64,000 nt of DNA from Cherax quadricarinatus. Its lineage: Eukaryota > Arthropoda > Malacostraca > Decapoda > Parastacidae. The notes beneath the pieces were generated by a model. It was not told where the DNA came from, ran no database searches, and worked only from the letters and a program-made list of their open reading frames with translations. A program made the translations under genes and the position numbers. The first letter of the stretch is position 1. Each line of letters begins with the position of its first letter. Of this stretch, positions 10,503 to 20,432 are shown piece after piece. Location: NCBI RefSeq assembly GCF_038502225.1, contig NC_091303.1:29671204-29735203 (forward strand). Direction: 5' to 3'.

Positions 10503-10766
10503 TTGCTTACACTTGTTGAAATAAATCCCAGAAATCTGTTTGCCTTATTATGTACGCTGAGGTATTGCTGTCTTGCTTTAAGGTTGCTGCTTACCGTAAT
10601 CCCCCAAGTCCTTCTCGCATTCCGTACGGATAAGTTCTACATTATTAAGCTGATAGGTGCTAGGGTTATGAACATTCCCAAGCTTTAGAACTTTTCATTT
10701 ATCTACATTGATCTGCATCTGCCACTTTTCTGATCACGAACTGAGCTTGTCTAAATCCTTCTTGTT
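10503..10766 (-). pseudogene. CR1-like LINE fragment, proximal part
   Basis: Minus-strand RT thumb and following region, closely parallel to 16576-16840. It is truncated at about 10766, where PLE sequence begins. Confidence 0.75.
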
Positions 10767-10947
10767 CTTAGTCACCAGAAACCACAGACACAGTGACAGT
10801 AACTTCCAGAAGGGTTATATACAGGGCATTCTTTCTGCAGCTTTATGTGAGCCTTCTACTAATCTTCCTAGACAATATATCACTGCCCTTAAGGACCTCG
10901 TCAGTGACCCAAATATTAGCGTCACCACCACCGACAAAGGAGGCGGA
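10767..10947 (+). pseudogene. PLE N-terminal RT fragment
   Basis: Plus-strand translation gives FQKGYIQGILSAAL (10800-10840), LPRQYITALKDLVSD and ISVTTTDKGGG (to 10947), the N-terminal part of Penelope-like reverse transcriptases. The frame is cut exactly after DKGGG by another element and resumes with VVVIN at 12424, so this is the 5' part of the PLE at 12413-14062. Confidence 0.75.
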
Positions 10948-12412
10948 AATATAAACACAAAAGCAATATAATGTGATCATTTATTGACAACGTTTCGCCC
11001 ACACAGTGGGTTATATCAAGCCACAAACAGATTTACCTGGGTGAAAGGTACATGAGTATTTATAGGATGGAGTCAGGTGGAGAATGCTGCATATGACAAT
11101 CTTCCAAGTAGGGTGATATAGTCTTGGACCTTGGGTCCTAGACTGTATCACCCTACTCGGTCCTAGACTTGGTCCTTAACTTTATGAGAAGACCTTCTGT
11201 AGTGTTCCTCCATTCTCACGTTCTTATGTGGGATAGCGATGAAGACTTTTCTTGGCAAGGGGTTCAGCTATGTTATAAAAGCCGTTGTTTTGGTTGAAGT
11301 TGTTTGATATACAGATAACTGATGATTCCAGGATTCTTCGGTATTGAGTGTTGTCTTCTCTGCGATTAGTCTTGCGTTTCTGTAGTTAATCAAACTGTTG
11401 TGTGAATTTCGGTGTTGAACACAGGCATTCCTTGGATCGTCAGATCTGCCTGCGTACTGGTGTTCTGAAATATGTGTTTGGAGATCTCTGGATGTTTCGC
11501 CGTCGTATAATTTGCTGCAGTCATCACAAGGGATTAGGTATACCCCTGCAGAGGATTGAAGCTTGTCCTGTCTGTTACTGGTAATGTCCTTCATTGTGAT
11601 GGATATGGAGGTAGATACTTGGAATGAGGTATTAGAAAAGATGTTGGAAACGTGTTTGACAATAGAGTTGGTGGGGAGGCCTATGTATCTCTTCTCGGCA
11701 GTGTCTTCTCTGGGTGTGTTAAATATGTTTAATGCCCGTCGTCTGCAGTCTCTAATGAAGTGACGAGGGTAGTGAAGTTTAGAAAATACCTGTTCGATTA
11801 GAGAGCATTCTTTCTCAGGGAACTCAGTGCTGCAGATTCTGAGTGTCGTAGTGAGAGTAGAAGTGGAGAAGACACGTATTTCAGATCAGTGTGCAGGCAG
11901 ATCTGACGATTTAAGAAATGCCTGTGTTCAACACCGGAATTCACACAACCAGAAGCGCAAGACTTATTGCCAGAGAAGACAACACTCAATACCGAAGAAT
12001 CCTGGAATCATCACTTATCTGTATATCCAGCAACTTCAACCAAAACAACGGCTTCTATAACATAGCTTAAGGCTTTATCAAGAAACTTCTTCATCGCTAT
12101 CCCACATAAGAAGATAAGAATAAAGGAACACTGCAGGAGGTCTACTCATAGAGTCTAGGACCTTGGGTCCTCGACTCAAGGTCCTAGACTCTCTCACGCT
12201 ACTCGGAAGATTGTCATATGCAGCATTCTCCTCCTAACCCAGCATTCTACACCTGACTCGATCCTATAAATACTTACCTTTCGCCCAGGTAGATCTGTTT
12301 GTGACTTGATAAAGCCCACTGTATGGGCGAAACGTTGTCAGTAAAGGATCACATTATACTGCTTTTGTTTTTATATTTCCATTGTGTCGGTATTTTGCAT
12401 CATTTATTTCCT
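10948..12412 (+). mobile_element. Inserted PLE with inverted arms and hammerhead-like ends (element D)
   Basis: Flanked by AAGGAGGCGGA (10937-10947) and AAGGAGGTGGA (12413-12423), an 11-bp duplication with one mismatch. The left arm is minus-oriented: hammerhead-like motif at 10975-11030 and GIY-YIG coding at 11268-11594. The right arm is plus-oriented: GIY-YIG remnants at 11890-12060, TTGATAA and a GCCCA/TGGGC hairpin plus GAAAC at 12306-12333, then the TGTCGG terminus at 12386. The arms meet near 11830. This inverted, 5'-truncated structure is characteristic of PLE insertions. Confidence 0.8.
11268..11594 (-). CDS. PLE GIY-YIG endonuclease domain (fragment)
   Basis: Open frame of 108 codons. 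SSAGVYLIPCDDCSKLY and GETSRDLQT, then SEHQYAGRSDD and CVQHRNSHNSLINYRNARLI, define the GIY-YIG nuclease at residues about 14-75. Two changes look damaging: LYDGET replaces the usual LYVGET (YIG motif), and the conserved Arg of the RxxEH helix is His (CAT). The N-terminal RT is absent. The domain normally nicks target DNA for retrotransposition; this one is unlikely to be active. Confidence 0.75.
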   Translation of the reverse strand: MKDITSNRQDKLQSSAGVYLIPCDDCSKLYDGETSRDLQTHISEHQYAGRSDDPRNACVQHRNSHNSLINYRNARLIAEKTTLNTEESWNHQLSVYQTTSTKTTAFIT

Positions 12413-12935
12413 AAGGAGGTGGAGTCGTCGTAATCAACATCAGTGGCTACAACACCAAAATGATGGACCTTTTGAATGATCAGTCTACATTTGAACCCAT
12501 CAGCACACAACAGTGGGAGACGCTCACCAAAGAATTCCTATACAAAACCGACAAATGCTCAAACGTACCAGAGAAGGAAAGAAACTTCTGTACTTAATAC
12601 CCAGCAACCCTCAACCAGCACATATGTATGGTTTGCCCAAGACCCATAAATATAACATCTCTCTCTGACCAATCATCTCAGGTATAGGCAGTACACCATA
12701 TAAACTAGCCGGAGTTCTTGCAAGACTTTCCTGCCTTCTGGGGACCATCAGCCCTCTCATCTTAAGCACTCAGGCAACTTTCTCAACCGCATCAGGAACC
12801 TCTTCATCTAAAACAAGAAACTAAGTAGTTTGGACGTAACTTTTCTCTTCACTAAAGTACCTACCACACAAGCCACTGACATTCTTCGACGTAAAGTCAA
12901 CCAGAACCTTAATCTTCCTCTACCTCCCGGAGATT

Positions 12936-13559
12936 TTGTCGACTTTATTGATCTCTGCATTAATTGCAATAGCTTTTCTTTCAATAACAGGCTCTACAAA
13001 CAAACCTATGTATGGTATGGGAATGGGGTCCCCTATCAGTGCTGTCTTAACCAACTTGTATATGGAGCACCTGGAAGCTGAACACTTCACCAACATCATC
13101 TCCACCAGCGTCACTTGGTCGCTTTATGTAGACGACGTCCTCACATTAACTCCCAAACGTTTTGATGTGCGGAATCTTCAGGCAAGGCTCAACGCAGTTG
13201 AACCGGCTATCCAGTTTACAATAGAAGAGTCCAATGACAAGCTACCTATTCTAGACATCCTCATTCACAAAGTTCATAACAATCTAAGATGTCAAGTTTA
13301 CCGGAAACCTACCAACAAAAATGATCTCAACCACTTCTATTCCAGTCAAGATACTAGAACCAAAAGAGGCATCATCATCGGATTTTTCCTAAGAGCATAC
13401 CGAATTTGTAGTCCTGAGTTTCTTGACGAGAAATGTGCTTACACACACCAAACCTTCAATGATCTACATTTTCCTTCCTGTTTCATCAAAGGTTGCAAGA
13501 AAAAACTCTTCAAATCATCAATTCTCCACGCACCAACACCACTCCTAACAAAGTTATAG
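12936..13559 (+). CDS. PLE reverse transcriptase palm/thumb open frame
   Basis: 207 codons; the first residues are out of frame with upstream RT sequence, and the true PLE protein begins around GMGMGSPISAVLTN (about residue 27). YVDDVLTLTP provides the catalytic aspartates, followed by a TIEESNDKLPILDILIHKV block and YRKPTNKNDL, as in PLEs rather than LINEs. The frame ends at 13559, but homologous coding continues in the overlapping frame at 13493-13969, so a shift has occurred between them. Confidence 0.75.
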   Translation: MSTLLISALIAIAFLSITGSTNKPMYGMGMGSPISAVLTNLYMEHLEAEHFTNIISTSVTWSLYVDDVLTLTPKRFDVRNLQARLNAVEPAIQFTIEESNDKLPILDILIHKVHNNLRCQVYRKPTNKNDLNHFYSSQDTRTKRGIIIGFFLRAYRICSPEFLDEKCAYTHQTFNDLHFPSCFIKGCKKKLFKSSILHAPTPLLTKL

Positions 13560-13969
13560 TCCTCCCCAGCAGACAGGTTGCATTGAACATTTCCGAGGTG
13601 CTTGCACAAACTAACACTAGGGCAAAATCGAACCACCATGAACCAGTCAATGCAGGAGTATACACTATACCTTGTGAAGGCTGTGACAAAATATATGTAG
13701 GTGAAACAGCAAGGAACTTCGTAACATGCCTCAATGAACACATTAATGCATGTAGGAATGATAACTTGAACAACGTCTGCGTACAACACCAGAATTCCAC
13801 CAATCACCTCGTGAAATTCAAAGATGCCCGACTAGTGATCAGACGGAACTGCCTTGAATCATCGTTAATAGCTGTTTCTAACACAATCAATCAAAATAAA
13901 GGCAGCGTCATCATCTCTGAAGTATTAGCAAAAATCCTCCTCAAAACAGTAAACCCTGCCATCACATAG
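13493..13969 (+). CDS. PLE linker and GIY-YIG domain open frame
   Basis: 158 codons. VIVLPSRQVALNISEVL, then VNAGVYTIPCEGCDKIYVGE (residues about 51-70) and LNEHINACRNDNLNNVC; the C-terminus is LLKTVNPAIT. The conserved Arg before LNEH is Cys (TGC), whereas the relative at 56730-57017 keeps CGC. This implies loss of the catalytic arginine through a CpG transition. Confidence 0.75.
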   Translation: MQEKTLQIINSPRTNTTPNKVIVLPSRQVALNISEVLAQTNTRAKSNHHEPVNAGVYTIPCEGCDKIYVGETARNFVTCLNEHINACRNDNLNNVCVQHQNSTNHLVKFKDARLVIRRNCLESSLIAVSNTINQNKGSVIISEVLAKILLKTVNPAIT

Positions 13970-14074
13970 TTTCTGCTGCTAATACTTCAGAAGAACATAA
14001 CAGAGGAGGAACACTGAAATAGACCTTCTCAGATCCAGAAATATTTATCTAAACTCCCTGTGGATTGAACCAAG

Positions 14075-14880
14075 ATGCCCTCCATTGAGCAACTTTACCA
14101 GGAGCTTAAGGAGGAATTGAAGGTAACGAAGCTTGACATATGGCAATTGACGGAGGAAAACAAGAGGATTTATAGTAGTCCTCCTGTTGTGAGTCCTCAG
14201 GTCAAGAAGGGAACCTGGGCAGTGGCTGGACAGCATGGAACAAAGTTGAAGATCAAGAAGATGAATGGAGAGGTAGAAATGATAAAGAAGAAAGAGACTG
14301 CTGTGGAAACTTCGAACTCCTTTTCTGTGCTACCAGATGAATGTGAGTCGACTACTGGGAACATCATGATGAAAGACTCCAAGGAAGGTAAACATTGTTG
14401 TTGTTGGGGATATGGATAGGGCCTTCTGCTTGAAGGATAGGAGTAGGAGACAGAGGGTTTGCTTTCCTGGGATTGGGATGAAGGATATTCTTAGGCGGCT
14501 TGACATTATGAATGATAATGGAACCATTCCTGTTATCTGCCTCAGTGCTGGAGGCAATGATGTTGGCAAGTGTAGAAGTGAGGAATTAGATAGAGGGTAT
14601 AAAGCAGCAATACACATTATTAGGAAGAAGGGTGGGAACCCTGTGATATGTGGCATTTTGCCCAGGAGAGGAGTTGGAAATGAATGGTTGTCCAGGGCAA
14701 TTGGTGTAAATTGCTGGCCGGACAAACACTGTAAGGAAAATTCAGTAACATTCATAGACAACTGGGACCTCTTCTATGTCAGAAATGACGTGTAAGCCAG
14801 GGATGGGGTTCACTTATCTAGGTTTGGGATGGGAACACTGGCCAATGTAGTGGAGGGAGCTGTTGGGTCTTTAAACTAGA
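14075..14880 (+). pseudogene. CR1-like ORF1, SGNH esterase type, broken
   Basis: The N-terminal part (14075-14390) is Lys/Glu-rich (IEQLYQELKEELKVTKLD) and likely coiled coil. After a frameshift, 14395-14795 gives VVVGDMDRAFC, VICLSAGGNDVGKC, GGNPVICGILPRRGVG and FIDNWDLFY; after an in-frame stop at 14793, ARDGVHLSRFGMG follows. GGNDVG and DGVHLS match SGNH-hydrolase blocks III and V known from CR1 ORF1 proteins. The nucleophile block should read GDS, but here GD is followed directly by MDRAF, so the serine is absent. Unlikely to be an active esterase. Confidence 0.75.
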
Positions 14881-14889
14881 AATAGATAG

Positions 14890-16480
14890 TGGTATGGGTT
14901 TTTGTGGAAAATCAACGAATTCTCAGTGTAGTGGTAGTGTGAGTTTTAGGGAGACCAGTTATAGGCAGAATGAGGTAGAGTTGTTGGTGAAAATTGGAAA
15001 ACCAGTGGCACTAGGTGACAGGGACAGTCACAGGTATAGTGGAGGAACAGATATCAGCAGGAAGAGAAAAGAGAAGGGAGGTTTTCTAAATATATATTAC
15101 ATCAATACTCGTAGGGCGAGAAATAAGATGGACGAATTGAGATTAGTTGCAAGTGCTGGTAACATTGATGTTTTTGCCATAATTGAGACGTGGTTTAATA
15201 AGAAAAATTGGGACATGCCTGCTGAATGTCACATTTAGGGTTTTAAATTGTTCCAAGTAGACAGAAGTATTGGAAAAGTGGGTGGGGTGGCACTCTATTT
15301 CCGAGATCATTTAAACTGTTGCATAAAAACGGGTATAAAGTCTGAAATAACACATACAGAGTCTGTCTGGATAGAATTTTCAGAGGGGTATGAAAAACTG
15401 ATTTTAGGCGTGATATACCGTCACCCAAACTTAGATAGGGACCAAGGAAGACTACTGTGGGAGGAAATTATTAAGGCCACAAGGCACGATAACTTTAGTT
15501 AGGTTGATTGGAATCTTTGACTGGGAATTTAGAATCTAACGACATTTTAGAAGTAGTACAGGATTGTTTTTTGAAACAGTTTGTGACAGAACCTACAAAG
15601 GGAAATAACCTGCTTGACTTGGTTCTGGCAAACCAAGGAAACCCTTGTTAATAATTTAGAAATTTCAGAGGAACTTGGCACAAGCGACCACAAATCAGCA
15701 TTGAATGGAAGCATGATAGTAGGAACAACTCAGTAACGGTCCCAGATTTTCTCTTAGCAAATAACAATGGACTCAGAGAACACTTATCATCTATTGACTT
15801 GGGAAAGGAAGAGACCTATCAATAGGACAGCTTTCTAAACACTATACATGCTGCCCAAAGAACGTTATCGCATACAAAGAAATTAGATCAAATAGAAATG
15901 ACCCGAAATGGATGAATAATAGGATCAAATATCTTTTAGTGCAGAAGAAAGAGTCATCTTAGGAATCAATTTATTGACATTAAGAGAGACGTTGAAAAGG
16001 GAATAAGAAAAGCTGAAAGGGACTACAAAATTAAAGTTGCTGGGGATTCGAAAACTAACCCAAAAGGTTTACTCCAGATTTATAGAACGAAAGTTAGAGA
16101 TAAGATAGGTCCCCTTAAAAATAACTCTTGGCATCTTCCTGAGAAGGAGAATGAAATGTGTTCGATTTTTAATAATTATTTTCTCTCTGTTTTCACGCAG
16201 GAAAACACTAACAATATCCCAGCAATAAATTCTTATAGTGGGCCTGACGAAGATAAATTATGTAATATCACAGTCACTAGCGAAATGGTTATGAAACAAG
16301 TAGACCAACTAGAAGAAAATAAATTTCCCAGTCTTGATGAGCTTTTTACAAGGTTTCTTAAGGAATGCAAAATGGAACTCTGTGAACCTTTAACTAATAT
16401 TTTTATTTTATCTCTTCAAACAGGTGTAGTGTCTGATATGTGGAAGATGGGTAATGTAATTCCTATTTTTAAAGCAGGAT
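14890..16480 (+). pseudogene. CR1-like ORF2, endonuclease and RT start, broken
   Basis: Fragments in order: LNIYYINTRRARNKMDELRL (about 15086-15145), FAIIETWF, KVGGVALYFRDHLNC, FSEGYEKLILGVIYRHPNLD (15378-15437), then after stops DFLL..., the pre-RT block FNNYFLSVFTQENTNNIP (16170-16220) and LQTGVVSDMWKMGNVIPIF (16420-16475). An APE-type endonuclease followed by RT is the ORF2 layout of CR1/L2 elements. Several stops (15237, 15500) and shifts make it non-functional. Confidence 0.8.
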
Positions 16481-19136
16481 CCATTCTGTAATATGGAGAC
16501 CAGAACTGAGCTGCATAATCTAGGTGAGGCCTTACTAATGATGTATAAAGCTGTAGTATAACCGCTGGATTTCTGTTGCTTACACTTCTTGATATAAATC
16601 TCAGTAATCTATTTGCCTTTTTACGCATGCTTAGCGTTGCTGTCTTGGTTTAAGGTTGCTGCTTACCATAACCCCCAAGTCCTTTTCACATTCTGTACGG
16701 ATAAGCTCAACATTATTTAGCTGGTAAGTGCTAGGGCTACAAACATTCCCGAGCTTCAGAACTTTGCATTTATCTACACTGAACTACATCTGCCACTTTT
16801 CTGACCACGAACTGAGTTTGTCTACATCCTCCTGAAGTTCCATGACATCTACGTTTGAATCGATTACTCTACCTATCTTCGTGTCATCAGCAAATTTGCT
16901 CATATCACTAGTAATTCCCTCGTCAAGGTCATTTATATATATTATGAACAACAATGGGCCTAAAACTGATCCCTGCAGAACGCCACTTGTTACAGATCCC
17001 CACTAAGATTAACCCCATTTAAGCACACTCTGCTTCCTATTGGTGAGCCATGACTCGCTCCATGACAGCACTTTTACCCCCATTACCATGAGCTGCCACT
17101 TTCTTTAATAGTCTATGGTGTGGTACTCTATCAAAAGCCTTACTAAAATCCGAAAAAAAAAATATCGAATTCCTTATCATGATCAACGTTCTCAAAAACT
17201 TTACTGAAGAAAGTTAGTAAATTAGTTAGGCAGGAACGGCCTCTCGTGAATCCATGTTGAGTATCATTAATCAAATTATGCTTATCAAAATGGCTTTTTG
17301 TATTATCAGCTATAATGGACTCTAGTAATTTGTCTGTAATTGAGGTTAGGCTTATTGGGCGATAATTTGACGGTAACGACTTGTCCCCTGCTTTAAAAAT
17401 AGGAATTACATTGGCCATCTTCCACATATCAGACATTACACCTGTTTGAAGAGATATATTAAAAATATTAGTCAATGGTTCACAGAGTTCCCTTTTGCAC
17501 TCCTTAAGAACCCTTGAAAAAAGCTCATCAAGGCCTGAGGATTAATTTTGTTTCAGTCTACTTTTTTTATAACCATATAGCTAGTGAGTGTTATGTTACA
17601 TAAATTATCTTCTTCAGGCCCACTATAAAAATTAATTACTGGGATATTGTTAGTGTTTTCCAGTGTGAAAACCGAAAGAAAATAATTATTAATAATCGAG
17701 CACATTTCATTCTCCTTGTCAGTAAAATGCCATGAGTTATTTTTAAGGGGACCTATCTTATCTCTAACTTTTGTTCTATAAACCTGGAAAAAACTTTTTG
17801 GATTAGTTTTCAAATCCCCAGCAACTTTAATTTCGTAGTCCCGTTTAATTTTTCTTATCCCATTTTTAACATCCTCTTAATGTCAATGTATTGATTTATA
17901 AGATGACCCTCACCTCTTTTGATGAGCCTATGAAGTCCTTTCTTCTGCCCTAAAAGATATTCGAGCCTATTATTCATCCATTTATGGTCATTTCTATTCG
18001 ATCTTATTTTTTTATGTGGAATAAACGTTCTTTTGGCAGTATGTATAGTGTTTAGAAAGTTCTCATACTGATAGCTCTCTTCGTTACCCCAGTCAACAGA
18101 TGATAGTTATTCTCAAAGCCCATTGAAATCTGCTAATTGAAAATCTGGGACCGTTACTGAGTTATCCCTACTATTATACTTCCATTCAATGCTAAATGTA
18201 ATTGATTTGTGGTCTCATACGCCTAGTTCCTCTGAAATTTCTAAATTATTAACAAGGGTTTCTTTACTTGTCAGAACCTAGTCGAGCAGGTTATTTTCTC
18301 TTGTAGGTTCTGTAACAAACTGCTTTAAAAAACAATCCTGAACTACCTCTAAGATGTCGATAGACTCTAAATTCCCAGTCAAGGAATTCCAATCAATATG
18401 ACTAAACTTTAAGTCTCCTAGAATTACTACGTTATCGTGCCTTGTGGCCTTAACAATTTCCTCCCAGAGTAGCCTTCCTTGGTCCCTATCCAAGTTTGGG
18501 GAACGATATATCACGCCTAAAATAAATTTTTCGTGCCCCTGTGAAAATTATACCCAAACAGACTCAGTATGTGTTTCAGATTTTATACAGGTTATTATGC
18601 AACAATTTTAACTATCTCGTACATAGAGTGCCACCCCAACCCCCTTTTTCCGATACTTCTGTTTACTTGGAACAATTTTAAACCCTGAATGTGACATTCA
18701 GCAGGCAAGTCCCGATTTTTCTTACTAAACCACGTCCCAGTTATTGCAAAAACATCAATGTTACCCGCACATGCAACTAATCTCAATTCATCCATCTTAT
18801 TCCTAGCACTACGAATACTAGTATAATATATGTTTAGAAAACCTCCCCTCTCTTTTCTCTTTCTGCTCATTTCTGTTCCTCTACTATCCCTGTTACAGTC
18901 CTTGTCACCTAGCGCCACTGGTTTTCCAGTATTGACAAATAAATCTACCTCATTCTGCATGTAAGTGGTTTCCCTAAAGCTCAAATTGTCGCAACACTGA
19001 GAATTAATTGATTTTCCACAAAAATCCATACCACTTACTATTTCTAGTTGAAAAACCTAACAGCTCCCTCCACTGCGTTGGCCAGTGCTCCCATCCCAAA
19101 CCTAGATAAGTGGACCCCATCCCTGGCATACATGCC
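16481..19136 (-). mobile_element. CR1-like LINE, minus copy, truncated at both ends
   Basis: Read from 19136 downward: esterase tail YARDGVHLSRFGMGALAN (19137-19080), endonuclease start MDFCGKSINSQ... FLNIYYTSIRSARNKMDELR (19029-18800), LLWEEIVKATRHDN (18460), NNYFLSVFTLENTNNIPVIN (17690-17630), RT LQTGVMSDMWKMANVIPIF and DKSLPSNYRPISLTSI (17440-17350), QHGFTRGRSCLTNLLTFF (17260-17205), and PHLDYAAQFWSPYYRMD ending at 16481. Frameshifts and stops are frequent. Confidence 0.85.
17143..17475 (-). pseudogene. CR1-like RT fingers, open fragment
   Basis: 110 codons containing NYRPISLTSITDKLLE, QHGFTRGRSCLTN and a corrupted SKAFD block (the frame runs into FFFGF at a run of A/T near 17150). This is the conserved N-terminal RT region with motifs 1 and 2; the catalytic YADD-type block is not in this frame. 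Confidence 0.8.
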
Positions 19137-20432
19137 ACAGAAACGAAACTCAGTGAGACAATAACAGATGCAATCTTCCCACCAGGATATCAGATCCTGA
19201 GGAAAGATAGAAGGAGCAGAGGGAAAGGAAGGGGTTGCACTGCTCATAAAAAAAATGATGGAGATTTGAGGAAATGGAAGGCATAGGCGAGATTGGATGA
19301 AAGGATTACATAGTAGGTACACTTCAGTCTGGGGAACATAAGGTAGTCATTGCAGTGATTTATAATCCACCACAGAACTGCAGTAGGCCCAGAGAGGAAT
19401 ACGAAGAGAGCAAGAGGGCAATGGTGGGCACACTGGCTGAGGTGCCAACAAGAGCTCACTCGAGCAGAGCAAAGTTATGGGCGATTTCAACCACAGGGAG
19501 ATTTACTGGGAAAATCTGGAGCCACACTTGGTTCCCAAAACATGGAGAGCCAAAATGATGGGTGTGGTACTGGAAAACCTCATGCATCAACATGTTAAAG
19601 ACACTACCAGAGAGAGAGGCGAAGATGAACCACAAAGACTGGACCTTGTGTTCAACCTGAGCAGTTCAGACATTGAGGACATCACATATGAGAAGCCCCT
19701 TGGAGCTAATGATCACATGGTTCTGTGTTTTGAATATATAGTAGAGTTACAAGTAGAGAGGGTAACAGGAGTTGGATGGGAAAAGCCAAACTATAAAAGG
19801 GGGGACTACACAGGTGTGAGGAACTTCCTGCAGAAGGTTTAGTGGGACAGGCAATTGGCAGGAAAGTCAGTAAATGAAATGATGGAATACGTAACAACAA
19901 AATGCAAGGAGGCAGAGGAAAGTTTTGTTCCCAAGGGCAATAGATATAATGGGAAGACCAGAGCGAGTCCTTGGTTTACCCGAAGGTGTAGGGAGGCAAA
20001 AACTAAGTGCACCAGAGAATGGAAAAGGTACAGGAGGCAAAGAACCCAGGAAAATTGAGAGCATAGTCGAAGAGCCAGAAATGAGTATGCACAGATAAGG
20101 AGGGAGGCCCAGTGACAGTACATAAACGACATAGCATCGAAAGCTAAGTCTGACCTGAAACTGTTGTAAAGCCACATTAGAAGGAAGACAACAGTCAAAG
20201 ACCAGGTGATCAGGCTGAGGAAAGAAGGTGGGGAACCCAAAAGAAGCAATCAGGAGGTATGTGAGGAGCTCAGCAAGAGATTTAAGGAAGTATTTACAGT
20301 GGAGACAGAAAGGCCTCTGGGTGGACAGAACAGAAGGGGATGCCAGCAAGGAATATACCAATACAACTGGGGAGGACGTGAAGAAGCTGTTAAGGGACCT
20401 TGATACCTCAAAGGCAATAGGACCAGACAACA
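19136..20432 (+). pseudogene. LINE endonuclease/pre-RT fragment (second LINE family)
   Basis: Starts within the endonuclease (ETKLSETITDAIFPPGYQIL) and continues through VIYNPPQNCSRPREEYEE-like sequence, MGDFNHREIYWENLEPHL (19477-19530), LDLVFNLSSSDIEDI, ANDHMVLCF (19709-19735) and the basic pre-RT stretch SPWFTRRCREAKTKC (19960-20010). GDFN and the (S/N)DH block are APE-endonuclease motifs. The coding sequence stops at LDTSKAIGPDN (20430), where a 22-bp minisatellite starts, so the RT is lost. The same family begins at 62938 on the plus strand. Confidence 0.8.
19477..19842 (+). CDS. LINE endonuclease C-terminal open frame
   Basis: 121 codons opening with MGDFNHREIYWENLEP, an apurinic-endonuclease-type active-site block, and containing RLDLVFNLSSSDIED and GANDHMVL, the catalytic D-H pair near the end of the domain. 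The natural protein began further upstream; the frame ends in a stop at 19840 where the relative would continue. Fragment of the LINE above, not an independent gene. Confidence 0.7.
   Translation: MGDFNHREIYWENLEPHLVPKTWRAKMMGVVLENLMHQHVKDTTRERGEDEPQRLDLVFNLSSSDIEDITYEKPLGANDHMVLCFEYIVELQVERVTGVGWEKPNYKRGDYTGVRNFLQKV

Larger units (their letters stand above)
12413..14062 (+). pseudogene. PLE reverse transcriptase and endonuclease, main body
   Basis: Reads VVVINISGYNTKMMDLLND from 12424, YGLPKTHKYNISL near 12630, then an IISGIGSTPYKLAGVLARL stretch (12675-12725), LDVTFLFTKVP (12827-12860), a frameshift near 13010, GSPISAVLTNLYMEHLE (13023-13075), catalytic YVDD at 13127-13138, LPILDILIHK, VYRKPTNKNDLNHF, and the GIY-YIG domain at 13650-13760. 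LPKTHK, YVDD and the terminal GIY-YIG together are diagnostic of Penelope-like elements. Stops occur near 12596 and 12830. The 3' UTR ends about 14062, where the CR1-like copy begins. Confidence 0.85.
14063..16480 (+). mobile_element. CR1-like LINE, plus copy, 3'-truncated
   Basis: Carries ORF1 (esterase type), the endonuclease and the beginning of RT, then stops abruptly at 16480 (after IPIFKAG), where a minus-strand copy of the same family begins. The two copies form an inverted pair: 14820-16480 mirrors about 17390-19100. Confidence 0.85.
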
